Assembly: GCA_036655775.1 (NCBI GenBank)
Contig: JAVVPL010000017.1
Span: 1 to 26,431, forward strand
Source of the DNA: JAVVPL01 sp036655775
Lineage (GTDB): Bacteria; Bacteroidota; Bacteroidia; Bacteroidales; P3
Direction: 5' to 3'
Length of the DNA: 26,431 nt
A program made the position numbers and the translations under genes. The notes below the pieces were generated by a model that did no database searches, was not told the origin of the DNA, and was given only the letters and a program-made list of their open reading frames with translations. Of the stretch, positions 7,684 through 15,797 are shown in pieces (the stretch's first letter is position 1; each line of letters opens with the position of its first letter).

Positions 7684-9197
7684 ATACGTTTGCTAAAATC
7701 GCGCATACCTTCCGAAAATAAATAAAATAAAGCAAAACTACATAAACTATATAGCCCCACAATCTTTAGTCCATACAAACCGAGATGCCAGAAACTAGTA
7801 GTTGTTTCATTTATGCCTAAAATTTGTTTTAAGCCATATACAATACCTATACTTCCCACGCATAGCAAGGCAAATAGGCCGTACTTCAAAAAATACCAGC
7901 GTGCTCGATCGGCCATTTTGCTACGAAACAGAAAAAAAGGCTTCCAAATACCAATAATTAGTATCAAACTGATGAGCACCCCCGCTAAAATGCCATGTAG
8001 ACCATAATAATAGCCAAGCAAAATGGATAAGCCTACATTGATGGATACCTCCAGAATTGGAGCCAAAATATCTTGAAAGAGCCCTGATGCAGCTATATAA
8101 GAATCAACAACTCCGCGTGTGATTTGAATAAAAACACTTGCAACAATAAGAAGCAAAACACCTGAATCCAATATAAAACTAGGTCCTATCCACAAGGAAA
8201 CAAAAGGATTGGAAAGAAAAAACAAGCCTACACATAAAACGGAGGCAAACCAAAATCGGAAACTAAAAAGTTCCCAAAACACTCCTTGACTTTTGGAGGG
8301 ATTGTTTTCGGCAATCAAATTGCCTATACTGCCATCCATCCCTTTAAACAAATTTGCAATTAAACTTGTAATACCCAAGGTGATTAGTGTATAATTCCCA
8401 TATTTGGTTACTAAACTCAGTGAAGCGTAAGCATAAATAAGCAGGGGGGTAGTTTGAGCTAAGGCAATGCCCCCAATCTTATGAAAAAAAATTTGTTTGG
8501 TTTTACGAATAATATCAGGATACTTGTTTTTGAGTAATCGCCCTTGTTTAGGAGAGGCTTTGAGCCAAGGATAGTCTTTTTGAATGGCTAGTTGTAGGCC
8601 CACACTTGTAAGAATGGCAAATAGCACTTCGAGTCCCAACCAAGGAATATAGGGCGTGGGCATATAAAGCAAGACACCAATTTGACAAAGGGATTTTAAG
8701 ATCCGTCCGCCTTGTACAATATAATTTACTTTGTATAATTTTTGATCGGCTTCAAAAAGAATTTGTTTATAATTGAAAAAATAACCCAGTAAATTACTAA
8801 ATAAAAATACCCCAAAGGTAAGATAGGCATAGCTTAGGGGTAGATTGGTTTTTCCGAAAAAATAAGGAAAAAAGAAAGCTAAAACACAAGCTGTACCCAA
8901 AATTACAAACCCAATATTTCGATACAAATAGGCTTGAATAGAGAGAATATTTTGTATTTTTTCTCTATCCTGGGTCAATAAAGGACTATACAATGAATAA
9001 GCAATTGCCGCTCCTACACCCAATTCTGCTAAGTTCAGAAAATTGAGTAGAGAAACGGCAATTGTATTTAATCCTAAAAGATCGCTACCTAAGTAGTCAA
9101 TAAAATATTTTCGGCTAAAAAAAGCTACAAAAAGTTGAAAGGCATATAAGACTAAGCCAACCTTACTATTTTTGATACTATTTTGAACCCTCGACAT
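7650..9197 (-). CDS. Wzx-type polysaccharide flippase (MATE/PST superfamily)
   Basis: 515 residues with about 12-14 transmembrane segments spread over the whole length. The N-terminal pattern FIDYLGSDLLGLNTIAVS followed by LNLAELGVGAAIAYSLYSPL is typical of polysaccharide-exporting flippases, which move undecaprenyl-diphosphate-linked glycans from the cytoplasmic to the periplasmic leaflet. ATG at 9197 is the first start. It lies three bases after the korB stop, so it appears to be the last gene of the korA-korB transcript, an unexpected place for a glycan exporter. The 3' end overlaps the outer-membrane-protein gene by 34 bases. Substrate is probably the glycan started by a phosphoglycosyl transferase in this window, which cannot be shown from sequence. 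Confidence 0.9.
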   Translation of the reverse strand: MSRVQNSIKNSKVGLVLYAFQLFVAFFSRKYFIDYLGSDLLGLNTIAVSLLNFLNLAELGVGAAIAYSLYSPLLTQDREKIQNILSIQAYLYRNIGFVILGTACVLAFFFPYFFGKTNLPLSYAYLTFGVFLFSNLLGYFFNYKQILFEADQKLYKVNYIVQGGRILKSLCQIGVLLYMPTPYIPWLGLEVLFAILTSVGLQLAIQKDYPWLKASPKQGRLLKNKYPDIIRKTKQIFFHKIGGIALAQTTPLLIYAYASLSLVTKYGNYTLITLGITSLIANLFKGMDGSIGNLIAENNPSKSQGVFWELFSFRFWFASVLCVGLFFLSNPFVSLWIGPSFILDSGVLLLIVASVFIQITRGVVDSYIAASGLFQDILAPILEVSINVGLSILLGYYYGLHGILAGVLISLILIIGIWKPFFLFRSKMADRARWYFLKYGLFALLCVGSIGIVYGLKQILGINETTTSFWHLGLYGLKIVGLYSLCSFALFYLFSEGMRDFSKRIYRILLNKNPR

Positions 9198-9200
9198 GCT

Positions 9201-10232
9201 TTATGCAATCTCCCAAGTGTCGCCACTATTGAGTAGATCGTCCACACATTGGATTTTAGAGGTTTTTTTAGCGCCTTCAATTTGATCTTCTAAAAGTTGG
9301 TTGTAGGTGGTGCTTTTGGCAGAACGAATCACCCCTAAAGCCACAGGAAATTCAGGTAAGGCCATTTTGGCCAACATCAAATGAATGCCTGGATCTTGAC
9401 TAAATTGATCATGTACCAAAATATCATTTTCGGTAATGCCATTTTCACCAATAGTGACCACTTCTAAGCGCGTGCCATTGAGACGAATCCCTTTGCAATG
9501 ATCTTTGCCAAAAAGCATGCGTTCGCCATGTTTTAAATGCAATTGATGGTCGTCGCGAGTTTCTTTATTGGTAATTTGAGCATGTGCTTTATCGTTGAAG
9601 ATTACACAGTTTTCTAAGATTTCAACCACCGAGGCTCCATCGTGTTTGGCTGCTTCAAACATCACGTCCGACATCATTTTAGGATTGGTATCCACCACAC
9701 GAGCATAAAAAGTGCCTTGAGCACCCAAAACTAATTCACCAGGATTGAATGGATGTTCAATAGTGCCTAGAGGAGAGGTTTTGGTAATGGCACCCATAGG
9801 AGAAGTAGGAGAATATTGTCCTTTGGTCAAACCATAAATCTGATTGTTGAACAACATAATATTTACATCCATATTACGACGAATAATATGAATAAAATGA
9901 TTGCCTCCAATGGCCAAAGAGTCCCCATCGCCCGTATTAATCCAAACACTCAAACTGGGATTGGCAAGTTTTACGCCCGAGGCAATGGCATTGGCACGTC
10001 CGTGAATACTGTGAAATCCATACGTGTTTACATAATAAGGGAATCGCGAGGAACAGCCGATACCTGACACAAACACAAAATTTTCTTTTTTGTATCCAAT
10101 TTTAGGAAATACATTGGCTACAGCAGAAAGAATGGCGTGACTTCCACAACCGGGACACCATTTAACCATTTGATCACTTACAAAATCGGCTTTTGTAAGT
10201 TCTTCGGTTGTTTTTTCAATAACTATTTTCAT
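9201..10232 (-). CDS. korB: 2-oxoacid:ferredoxin oxidoreductase, beta subunit
   Basis: 343 residues, the thiamine-diphosphate-binding subunit. The TPP motif begins GDGD at residues 101-104 and ends at FNNQIYGLTKGQ (128-139). Four candidate cysteine ligands for one [4Fe-4S] cluster are visible: C26 and C29 in WCPGCG, C60 in GIGCSSR and C209 in LENCVIF. Together with the alpha subunit it oxidatively decarboxylates a 2-oxoacid, most likely 2-oxoglutarate, to the acyl-CoA with reduction of ferredoxin; the reverse reaction is possible under reducing conditions. It is 93 bases downstream of korA. The exact oxoacid cannot be fixed from sequence; the YSPTSPMG stretch and the two-subunit form with fused gamma-alpha favour 2-oxoglutarate. 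Confidence 0.93.
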   Translation of the reverse strand: MKIVIEKTTEELTKADFVSDQMVKWCPGCGSHAILSAVANVFPKIGYKKENFVFVSGIGCSSRFPYYVNTYGFHSIHGRANAIASGVKLANPSLSVWINTGDGDSLAIGGNHFIHIIRRNMDVNIMLFNNQIYGLTKGQYSPTSPMGAITKTSPLGTIEHPFNPGELVLGAQGTFYARVVDTNPKMMSDVMFEAAKHDGASVVEILENCVIFNDKAHAQITNKETRDDHQLHLKHGERMLFGKDHCKGIRLNGTRLEVVTIGENGITENDILVHDQFSQDPGIHLMLAKMALPEFPVALGVIRSAKSTTYNQLLEDQIEGAKKTSKIQCVDDLLNSGDTWEIA

Positions 10233-10269
10233 AAATAATAATTTTTAATAAATAGGTCTTATGTAACTT

Positions 10270-10311
10270 CATGAGTTTTGTTCACTTTTGGAGTGAGAGG
10301 TTCCGCTCATG
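10270..10311 (-). other. Nested inverted repeats between korA and korB
   Basis: CATGAG (10270-10275) pairs with CTCATG (10306-10311), enclosing a second pair TCACT (10282-10286) and AGTGA (10292-10296). In the korA-korB RNA this could form an outer stem, internal loop and inner hairpin. No T-run follows on the minus strand, so it is not a standard terminator. Function, if any, is unknown. Confidence 0.3.
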
Positions 10312-10325
10312 ATTGTTTCATAATT

Positions 10326-12176
10326 TTATTTTCCTTCCAAAATTTGAGTAAAACGAGCACTTAATTCATTTACGGTAAAGGGTAGGCCCTGTACTTTGTT
10401 GTATTGTAAAAGAGGGATATATTGAAAATTCATACGTAAATAGTTTACAAATTGACCCTCATTTAATTCACAAACAATTACTTTTTTGTAACGTTTAAGA
10501 ATTTCTTCGGTGTTGCGTGGAAGAGGCATAATATAGTTGAAGTGTGCATGGGCAATACTTTTGCCTTGTGCTTGTAATTCTTTAACTGCCGTAAGTACGG
10601 TGCCTTCAGTGCCTCCCCAACTTACTACCAATACATCGGCTTTATCAGCGCCACTGACACTTTGTAAAGGAATCATATCGGCTACTTTTTCTACTTTTTC
10701 TCTCCGTAGGCGTACCATAGTTTCGTGATTGGTAGAGTCGGTGGATACATTGCCTGTAATATTTTCTTTTTCAAGTCCACCTATACGATGGCGTAAACCT
10801 TCGGTACCAGGAAGTGCCCAATAACGAGCGCCTGTTTTTTCATTTCTTCGGTAAGGTTTGTAATTAGGATCGTTAGCCTCGGCAATAGGAGGTGTTATTT
10901 TAGGCATATCCGCCATTTTGGGAATACGGAAAAGTTGAGAGCCATTACCAATAGACCCATCACTAAGTAAAATAACGGGAGTCATTCGTTCCAAAGCAAT
11001 ACGTCCAGCTTCAAATGCATAGTAAAAACAATTGGAAGGTGAAGAGGTGGAAAGAACTACCACAGGAGCTTCTCCATTACGGCCAAATAAAGCTTGGTAT
11101 AAATCGGATTGCTCCGATTTGGTAGGAAGACCCGTAGAAGGACCTCCTCTTTGTACATCCACTACCACCAAAGGAAGTTCAGTCATTACAGCTAAGCCTA
11201 AAGCTTCACTTTTAAGAGAAAGACCTGGACCCGAAGTTGTAGTACAAGCCATTGAACCTGCAAACGAAGCGCCAATAGCCGAACAAATGCCTGCAATTTC
11301 ATCTTCAGCTTGGAAGGCTTTGGCTCCTAAGGAGCGATGTTTGATAATTTCAACCATAATATCTGTGGCAGGAGTAATAGGGTAAGATCCCAAAAATAAA
11401 GGACGACCCGATTTTTCGGAAGCGGCCAATAAACCCCAAGCGGTGGCTATATTTCCCGTAATATTACGATAGCGACCTTTTTCCATCTGAGCTGCAGGAA
11501 TAGTGATGGTTGACTCTACCACTTCGGCGGTATCCGCATAGTCAAAACCTGCTTGCAATACAATTTTATTGATTTCGATCATTTGCGGCTTTTTCTTAAA
11601 CTTGGTTTCAAAAAAGAGCAAAGTTTGTTCAAGACCACGGTTGAAGATGTAATAAATCATCCCCAAGGCAAACATGTTTCTGGTTTTTTCTATGGTTTTG
11701 GTGTCTACGCCTAGTTTTTCTAAGGCTTTATGTGAAAGACTGCTAATGGGCGCTGGAATCATATTGTATTTTTCCAAACTATGATCAGCAAAAGGACTTA
11801 CTTTGTAGCCTGCTTTGGCAATGGCTTCATCGGTAAAAGAATCGGCATCTACAATGATACTAGCGCCAATTTTTGCCCATTTGAGGTTTGCTTTCAAAGA
11901 GGCAGGATTCATGGCAACGAGTACATCACAAGCATCTCCTGCATTACTAATTTTGTTTTTCCCTACATGAATTTGAAATCCAGAAACCCCTGCAATGGTA
12001 TTGTGCGGAGCACGAATTTCTGCCGGATAATCAGGAAAAGTGGCTAAGTCGTTTCCAGCTAGGGCTGCAGTATCGGAAAATAAAGTTCCCGCAAGTTGCA
12101 TTCCATCGCCAGAGTCGCCAACGAACTTCACAACTACACTATCTTTTTCGATAGATGAGATTTTTCTATTGGACAT
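10326..12176 (-). CDS. korA: 2-oxoacid:ferredoxin oxidoreductase, fused gamma-alpha subunit
   Basis: 616 residues from the ATG at 12176. The N-terminal part is the gamma domain (FVGDSGDGMQLAG, then FPDYPAEIRAPH), fused to the alpha domain that starts near TGNIATAWGLLAA, with GSYPITPATDI, FQAEDEIAGIC, TTTSGPGLSLK and the VQRGGPSTGLPT segment. This fused arrangement is the two-subunit Kor type that partners KorB. It acts in the cytoplasm, coupling 2-oxoacid decarboxylation to ferredoxin reduction. The frame opens further upstream to a TTG at 12215, but ATG 12176 (MSNRK) is a more ordinary start. A TATCTTTG -7 box at 12296-12289 fits a leader of about 100 bases. A ferredoxin gene lies directly upstream on the same strand beyond a terminator. 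Confidence 0.94.
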   Translation of the reverse strand: MSNRKISSIEKDSVVVKFVGDSGDGMQLAGTLFSDTAALAGNDLATFPDYPAEIRAPHNTIAGVSGFQIHVGKNKISNAGDACDVLVAMNPASLKANLKWAKIGASIIVDADSFTDEAIAKAGYKVSPFADHSLEKYNMIPAPISSLSHKALEKLGVDTKTIEKTRNMFALGMIYYIFNRGLEQTLLFFETKFKKKPQMIEINKIVLQAGFDYADTAEVVESTITIPAAQMEKGRYRNITGNIATAWGLLAASEKSGRPLFLGSYPITPATDIMVEIIKHRSLGAKAFQAEDEIAGICSAIGASFAGSMACTTTSGPGLSLKSEALGLAVMTELPLVVVDVQRGGPSTGLPTKSEQSDLYQALFGRNGEAPVVVLSTSSPSNCFYYAFEAGRIALERMTPVILLSDGSIGNGSQLFRIPKMADMPKITPPIAEANDPNYKPYRRNEKTGARYWALPGTEGLRHRIGGLEKENITGNVSTDSTNHETMVRLRREKVEKVADMIPLQSVSGADKADVLVVSWGGTEGTVLTAVKELQAQGKSIAHAHFNYIMPLPRNTEEILKRYKKVIVCELNEGQFVNYLRMNFQYIPLLQYNKVQGLPFTVNELSARFTQILEGK

Positions 12177-12288
12177 ATCTATATATTTTTTTGATTTTTT
12201 TAACCTTGATATCAAACTTCATAAAGCCCGTTAGAGATATTTGAAGACCCTTTTTGGTTTTGTTTGGTTTGATATATGAACTAGCTTG

Positions 12289-12296
12289 CAAAGATA
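12289..12296 (-). promoter_or_regulatory. -7 box of the korA-korB-wzx operon
   Basis: Minus strand reads TATCTTTG (consensus TAnnTTTG). It lies between the ferredoxin terminator and korA, so korAB can be transcribed independently of the ferredoxin. No clear -33 TTTG is present at the usual spacing. Confidence 0.5.
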
Positions 12297-12343
12297 GCTT
12301 TTTTTATTGATTTAGAGAAGGAAAATCTATAAAAAATTAATAT

Positions 12344-12380
12344 AAAAAAAGGGTTACTCTCAAAGGAGAGTAACCCTTTT
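12344..12380. terminator. Bidirectional intrinsic terminator after the ferredoxin gene
   Basis: A perfect 11-bp stem, GGGTTACTCTC (12351-12361) with GAGAGTAACCC (12366-12376), four-base loop AAAG. A seven-A run precedes it and four Ts follow, so on the minus strand the hairpin is followed by a T-run. It starts 24 bases past the ferredoxin stop and should end that transcript before korA. Confidence 0.9.
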
Positions 12381-12399
12381 AGATTACAGATTGATATGC

Positions 12400-12567
12400 T
12401 TATTCAGGGTGAATAGCGTCCACTGGGCAAACATCTGCACATGTTCCACAAGAAGCGCAGAGGTCTGGATCAATTTTGTAAATAGGGCCCGCAGAAATAG
12501 CTTCTACTGGACATTCATCAATACATGTTCCGCAAGCTGCGCAATCATCTGAAATTTTGTAAGCCAT
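12400..12567 (-). CDS. 2[4Fe-4S] bacterial-type ferredoxin
   Basis: A 55-residue ferredoxin from the ATG at 12567. Two complete CxxCxxCxxxCP motifs are visible: C9, C12, C15, C19 and C37, C40, C43, C47. The length and the pseudo-twofold repeat are those of clostridial-type ferredoxins, small low-potential electron carriers in the cytoplasm. The neighbouring KorAB complex is a likely electron donor or acceptor, inferred from position. The open frame extends upstream to 12603, but the promoter (TTTG-N20-TAAATTTG at 12632-12601) overlaps that extension, which supports the start used here. A strong terminator follows the gene, so it is a single-gene transcript. Confidence 0.96.
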   Translation of the reverse strand: MAYKISDDCAACGTCIDECPVEAISAGPIYKIDPDLCASCGTCADVCPVDAIHPE

Positions 12568-12600
12568 GATTTTAAATTTTTTTAGGTTTCTAATCGAATG

Positions 12601-12632
12601 CAAATTTATTTCAAATTTCTTATATCTGCAAA
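12601..12632 (-). promoter_or_regulatory. Ferredoxin gene promoter (TTTG-N20-TAAATTTG)
   Basis: Minus strand: -33 TTTG at 12632-12629 and -7 TAAATTTG at 12608-12601, 20 bases apart, matching the Bacteroidota sigma pattern. The -7 box lies 33 bases before the ATG at 12567. The -33 element abuts the stop of the upstream sugar transferase gene (12634). A second TAAATTTGCA copy at 12636-12627 overlaps the -33 box. Confidence 0.7.
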
Positions 12633-12633
12633 T

Positions 12634-14046
12634 TTATTTTCCTTCTCCTTTGCAAACAACGAGGATTGTATATAAAAGAATTTTGAAATCACTTAGTAAA
12701 GATCTGTTTTCCAGGTATAAAAGATCATATTGCATGCGAAGTATCATTTCTTGAATATTTTCGGCATAGCCATATTTAATTTCACCCCAAGAGGTAATTC
12801 CTGGTTTTGCATTTAAAAGAAGTCGGTAGTGGGGAGCCGTTTGGCAGATTAAATTTACAAAATATTCTCTTTCAGGGCGAGGGCCCACCAGAGCCATATC
12901 TCCTTTTAAAACATTGTAAAATTGAGGGAGTTCATCCAAACGGTATTTGCGCATAATTTTTCCCCAAGCGGTAACGCGAGGATCTTCATCATTGGTCAAT
13001 AGAGGGATGTTATCCTCGGCTTCTAAATACATGGAACGAAACTTGATAATTTGAAATTTTACGCCATGCAGACCCAAACGTTCTTGAGTGTAAAAAATGG
13101 GACCTGGCGATGATTTTTTTACCCGATAGGCCGTATACAAGAGCAAGGGCGACAACAAAAGTAATCCCAATGCACAAAATAAGCAATCTAGCATACGTTT
13201 GAGTGCTTTTTGCCATAAAGGCATTGCATCAAATGACAATACAATGAGAGGGGTACTAAATATTGAATTAGTTTTAACGGCGCCCAAAAGATAGGATTCA
13301 AAATTAGGACTTACTTTAATGATGAGGCTATCGGCATAAAGCTCTCCTAAAATTTGGGTCAAAAGTTCTTTTTCGTCATCTTCTAAGGCAATGATAACTT
13401 CTTCTATTTTTGCATCATAGATAATTTCTCTAATTTGTGAAATATTTCCCAAGCAACCTAAAGAGATTGGATGAAGGGAACGATTACTATTTGTTTTTAC
13501 ATAGCCAATAAAACGATTGCCTGCAGTGGGTTTTTCATTTTCCAGATCGTGGTAAATGCTATTGGCCTTGTTGCCATTGCCAATGAGTAAGGTGTTGAAC
13601 CCTATTTTTTTTTCTTGTATCAGTTGATGGGTGCGCGAACTTAGCAAAAGTCTAAAAAATAAAAGTAAAGGAAAATAACTAAAAAAAAGAGTGAAAAGAT
13701 AGGTATAGTAAAGGGTATACTTGCCTATTACATCATCTAAAATGATACTGAAAAATAAAATCAAGCAGCCCAAAACGCTCATGTAAAAACTTTTTTGAAT
13801 ATCTTCGGTTCTCGATTTTCGGTATATTTGGCGATAATAGCCACTTATATAATGTAAACAGAACCAAAAACCAGGGTACAGTAGTAGGCCTTTCCAAAAA
13901 TTGCTATCCGAATACATGCTAGCCAATATGTTGGAAAAAGAGAAGCCTTCTTCCAATTTTCTAAATCCAAAAAATAGGATCCACGATAGAATGGCCACCA
14001 AAAGGTCGCAAAGGATATAGTTATTTATTTTTGTTTGCCTAGCCAT
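12634..14046 (-). CDS. Polytopic polyprenyl-phosphate sugar phosphotransferase (WcaJ/WbaP-like)
   Basis: 470 residues: four N-terminal transmembrane segments (within about 1-135), a CoA-binding-like Rossmann domain (TLLIGNGNKA at about 152-161), a fifth hydrophobic segment (about 285-305) and the C-terminal phosphoglycosyl transferase domain with YTQERLG, KFRSMYLEAED, RKYRLDELPQ (Asp-Glu dyad at 371-372) and GDMALVGPRP. Enzymes of this architecture load the first sugar phosphate onto undecaprenyl phosphate at the inner membrane for capsule, exopolysaccharide or O-antigen. This is the second initiating transferase in the window, so at least two distinct lipid-linked glycans, or two alternative first sugars, may be made. 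It lies 13 bases downstream of the oxidoreductase gene and is probably cotranscribed with it. Confidence 0.93.
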   Translation of the reverse strand: MARQTKINNYILCDLLVAILSWILFFGFRKLEEGFSFSNILASMYSDSNFWKGLLLYPGFWFCLHYISGYYRQIYRKSRTEDIQKSFYMSVLGCLILFFSIILDDVIGKYTLYYTYLFTLFFSYFPLLLFFRLLLSSRTHQLIQEKKIGFNTLLIGNGNKANSIYHDLENEKPTAGNRFIGYVKTNSNRSLHPISLGCLGNISQIREIIYDAKIEEVIIALEDDEKELLTQILGELYADSLIIKVSPNFESYLLGAVKTNSIFSTPLIVLSFDAMPLWQKALKRMLDCLFCALGLLLLSPLLLYTAYRVKKSSPGPIFYTQERLGLHGVKFQIIKFRSMYLEAEDNIPLLTNDEDPRVTAWGKIMRKYRLDELPQFYNVLKGDMALVGPRPEREYFVNLICQTAPHYRLLLNAKPGITSWGEIKYGYAENIQEMILRMQYDLLYLENRSLLSDFKILLYTILVVCKGEGK

Positions 14047-14059
14047 GATTTATGTGCTT

Positions 14060-15022
14060 TTACACTTTTGCAATCACATCCATAATTTGATACGCCACTT
14101 CCAATGCTTTGGTTCCATCCGAAAATGGGACGGCAGAAGTATGATTGGTTTTGATGGATTCAAGGAAGGAACTCAATTCGGTTTGTATGGCATTGATATT
14201 TTCAACTTTTGGATTTAGAATGCGTATTTGTTTTTCTTTTCCTTTGCCAATATCTAAAATCATTGCAAAAGGATCGCTGGGGTCCACATCTTGTATATGT
14301 ACAATTTCAGATTTCTTCTCCAAAAAGTCTACGGCAATATATGCATCCTTTTGAAAAAAACGTGTTTTGCGCATATTTTTCAATGAAATACGGCTTGCGG
14401 TAATATTGGCCACGCAGCCATTAGTAAATTCAATTCGCGCATTGGCAATATCGGGCGTATCGCTTACTACTGCCACTCCACTGGCGCTAATTCGTTTAAT
14501 TTCAGCATTGACCACGCTTAGTATTAAATCAATATCATGAATCATTAAATCCAAAATAACGGGCACATCCAATCCTCTGGGATTGAACATAGATAAGCGG
14601 TGTGCCTCGATAAACATGGGGTTTTTAATTTCGTTTTGCACCGATAAAAAGGCAGGATTGAAACGTTCTACATGACCTACTTGTGTTTTTACGCCAGCTT
14701 CATTGGCCAAGGATAACAGTTTACGTGCTTCTTGCGCAGTGGCTGTAATCGGTTTTTCTATAAACACGTGCTTTCCTTTGCGTAGAGCCATAGAGGCAAT
14801 TTTAAAATGTGCAAGCGTAGGGGTTACAATGTCAACTACCTCGCAAGCATCAATAAGCTTATCCAAATTGTCGTATAGAGGAACTGCAAAACTTTCTTTT
14901 ACTTGTTGTGCATTTTCTAAATCGGTGTCATAGAACCCGATTAACTTGTATTCTTCAATTCCTTGAATGCATTTAATGTGAATTTTTCCAAGGTGTCCAG
15001 CACCAATAACAGCAATGTTCAT
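14060..15022 (-). CDS. Gfo/Idh/MocA-family NAD(P)-dependent oxidoreductase
   Basis: 320 residues. The N-terminal nucleotide-binding GAGHLGKIH is at residues 7-15; EKPITATAQEA carries the catalytic EKP motif, and VGHVERFNPAF follows. Family members oxidise or reduce sugars, sugar nucleotides or related polyols; the specific substrate is not evident. Immediate linkage to the WcaJ-like transferase suggests a part in sugar metabolism for that glycan, which is inference. A TATCTTTG -7 box at 15056-15049 is 26 bases upstream of the ATG at 15022, which supports this start. The gene is divergent from pcm. Confidence 0.88.
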   Translation of the reverse strand: MNIAVIGAGHLGKIHIKCIQGIEEYKLIGFYDTDLENAQQVKESFAVPLYDNLDKLIDACEVVDIVTPTLAHFKIASMALRKGKHVFIEKPITATAQEARKLLSLANEAGVKTQVGHVERFNPAFLSVQNEIKNPMFIEAHRLSMFNPRGLDVPVILDLMIHDIDLILSVVNAEIKRISASGVAVVSDTPDIANARIEFTNGCVANITASRISLKNMRKTRFFQKDAYIAVDFLEKKSEIVHIQDVDPSDPFAMILDIGKGKEKQIRILNPKVENINAIQTELSSFLESIKTNHTSAVPFSDGTKALEVAYQIMDVIAKV

Positions 15023-15048
15023 ACGTAAAAGTTTTCAACAATATTTCA

Positions 15049-15056
15049 CAAAGATA
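15049..15056 (-). promoter_or_regulatory. -7 box of the oxidoreductase/sugar transferase operon
   Basis: Minus strand TATCTTTG, 26 bases from the ATG at 15022. No convincing -33 element. Confidence 0.5.
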
Positions 15057-15130
15057 GGCTTTTTTATTTGAGCTATAATACGTATCTTCGTAAATTGTTT
15101 TCACAAAAAAATGTTAGTTATCTTAAAAAA

Positions 15131-15775
15131 ATGTTAGACTCTTACAAACACAAAGGTTTACGTAAAAAATTAGTCGAAGAATTGGGCCAAAAAGGGATAG
15201 AAGATGAGCGTGTACTCAAAGCTATAGGAGAAATTCCTCGGCATTTGTTTATAGATTCTTCGTTTTTGGAATATGCCTATCAAGACAAAGCCTTTAATAT
15301 AGGAGAAGGTCAAACCATCTCTCAGCCTTATACTGTAGCCATTCAAACGCAACTTCTCGATGTGCAAGCGGCCGATAAAATTTTGGAAGTGGGTACGGGT
15401 TCGGGCTATCAAGCGCGGGTTTTAGATTTGATGGGAGCAAGGGTCTATTCGGTAGAACGTCAACGTCCCTTGTTTTTAAAAGCAAAAAAATTATTAGGAG
15501 ATTTTAAAAGTACGGTTCGTTGCTTTTATGGTGATGGATATGCAGGACTTCCCGCTTATCAACCTTTCGATAAAGTAATTGTAACCTGTGGTGCTCCGTA
15601 TATTCCCGAAGCTTTAGTGGCTCAATTGAAGGTGGGTGGGATTTTGGTCGTGCCCATTGGCGACGATCAGCAAACGATGGTGAGAGTCAAAAAAGAAAGT
15701 GAAAGTGAGATATCGGTTAGTGAACATGGCAATTTCCGTTTCGTGCCTATGTTGGAAGAAAAAGCCAAAGGTTAA
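15131..15775 (+). CDS. pcm: Protein-L-isoaspartate O-methyltransferase
   Basis: 214 residues from ATG 15131. A SAM-dependent cytoplasmic enzyme that methylates isoaspartyl residues in damaged proteins so that they can be repaired. Family signatures: RHLFIDSSF, NIGEGQTISQPYTVA and the SAM-binding EVGTGSGYQARVL at about 86-98, then VTCGAPYIPEALV and LKVGGILVVPIG. The frame is open upstream to a TTG at 15068, but the first ATG gives MLDSYKHKGLRKKLV, which matches where related proteins begin. The start codon lies in a tandem repeat (AAAAAAATGTTAG at about 15105-15117 and again at 15125-15137). The biotin ligase gene follows by 22 bases on the same strand. Confidence 0.94.
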   Translation: MLDSYKHKGLRKKLVEELGQKGIEDERVLKAIGEIPRHLFIDSSFLEYAYQDKAFNIGEGQTISQPYTVAIQTQLLDVQAADKILEVGTGSGYQARVLDLMGARVYSVERQRPLFLKAKKLLGDFKSTVRCFYGDGYAGLPAYQPFDKVIVTCGAPYIPEALVAQLKVGGILVVPIGDDQQTMVRVKKESESEISVSEHGNFRFVPMLEEKAKG

Positions 15776-15797
15776 AATTTAAAAAAATAATATACGC

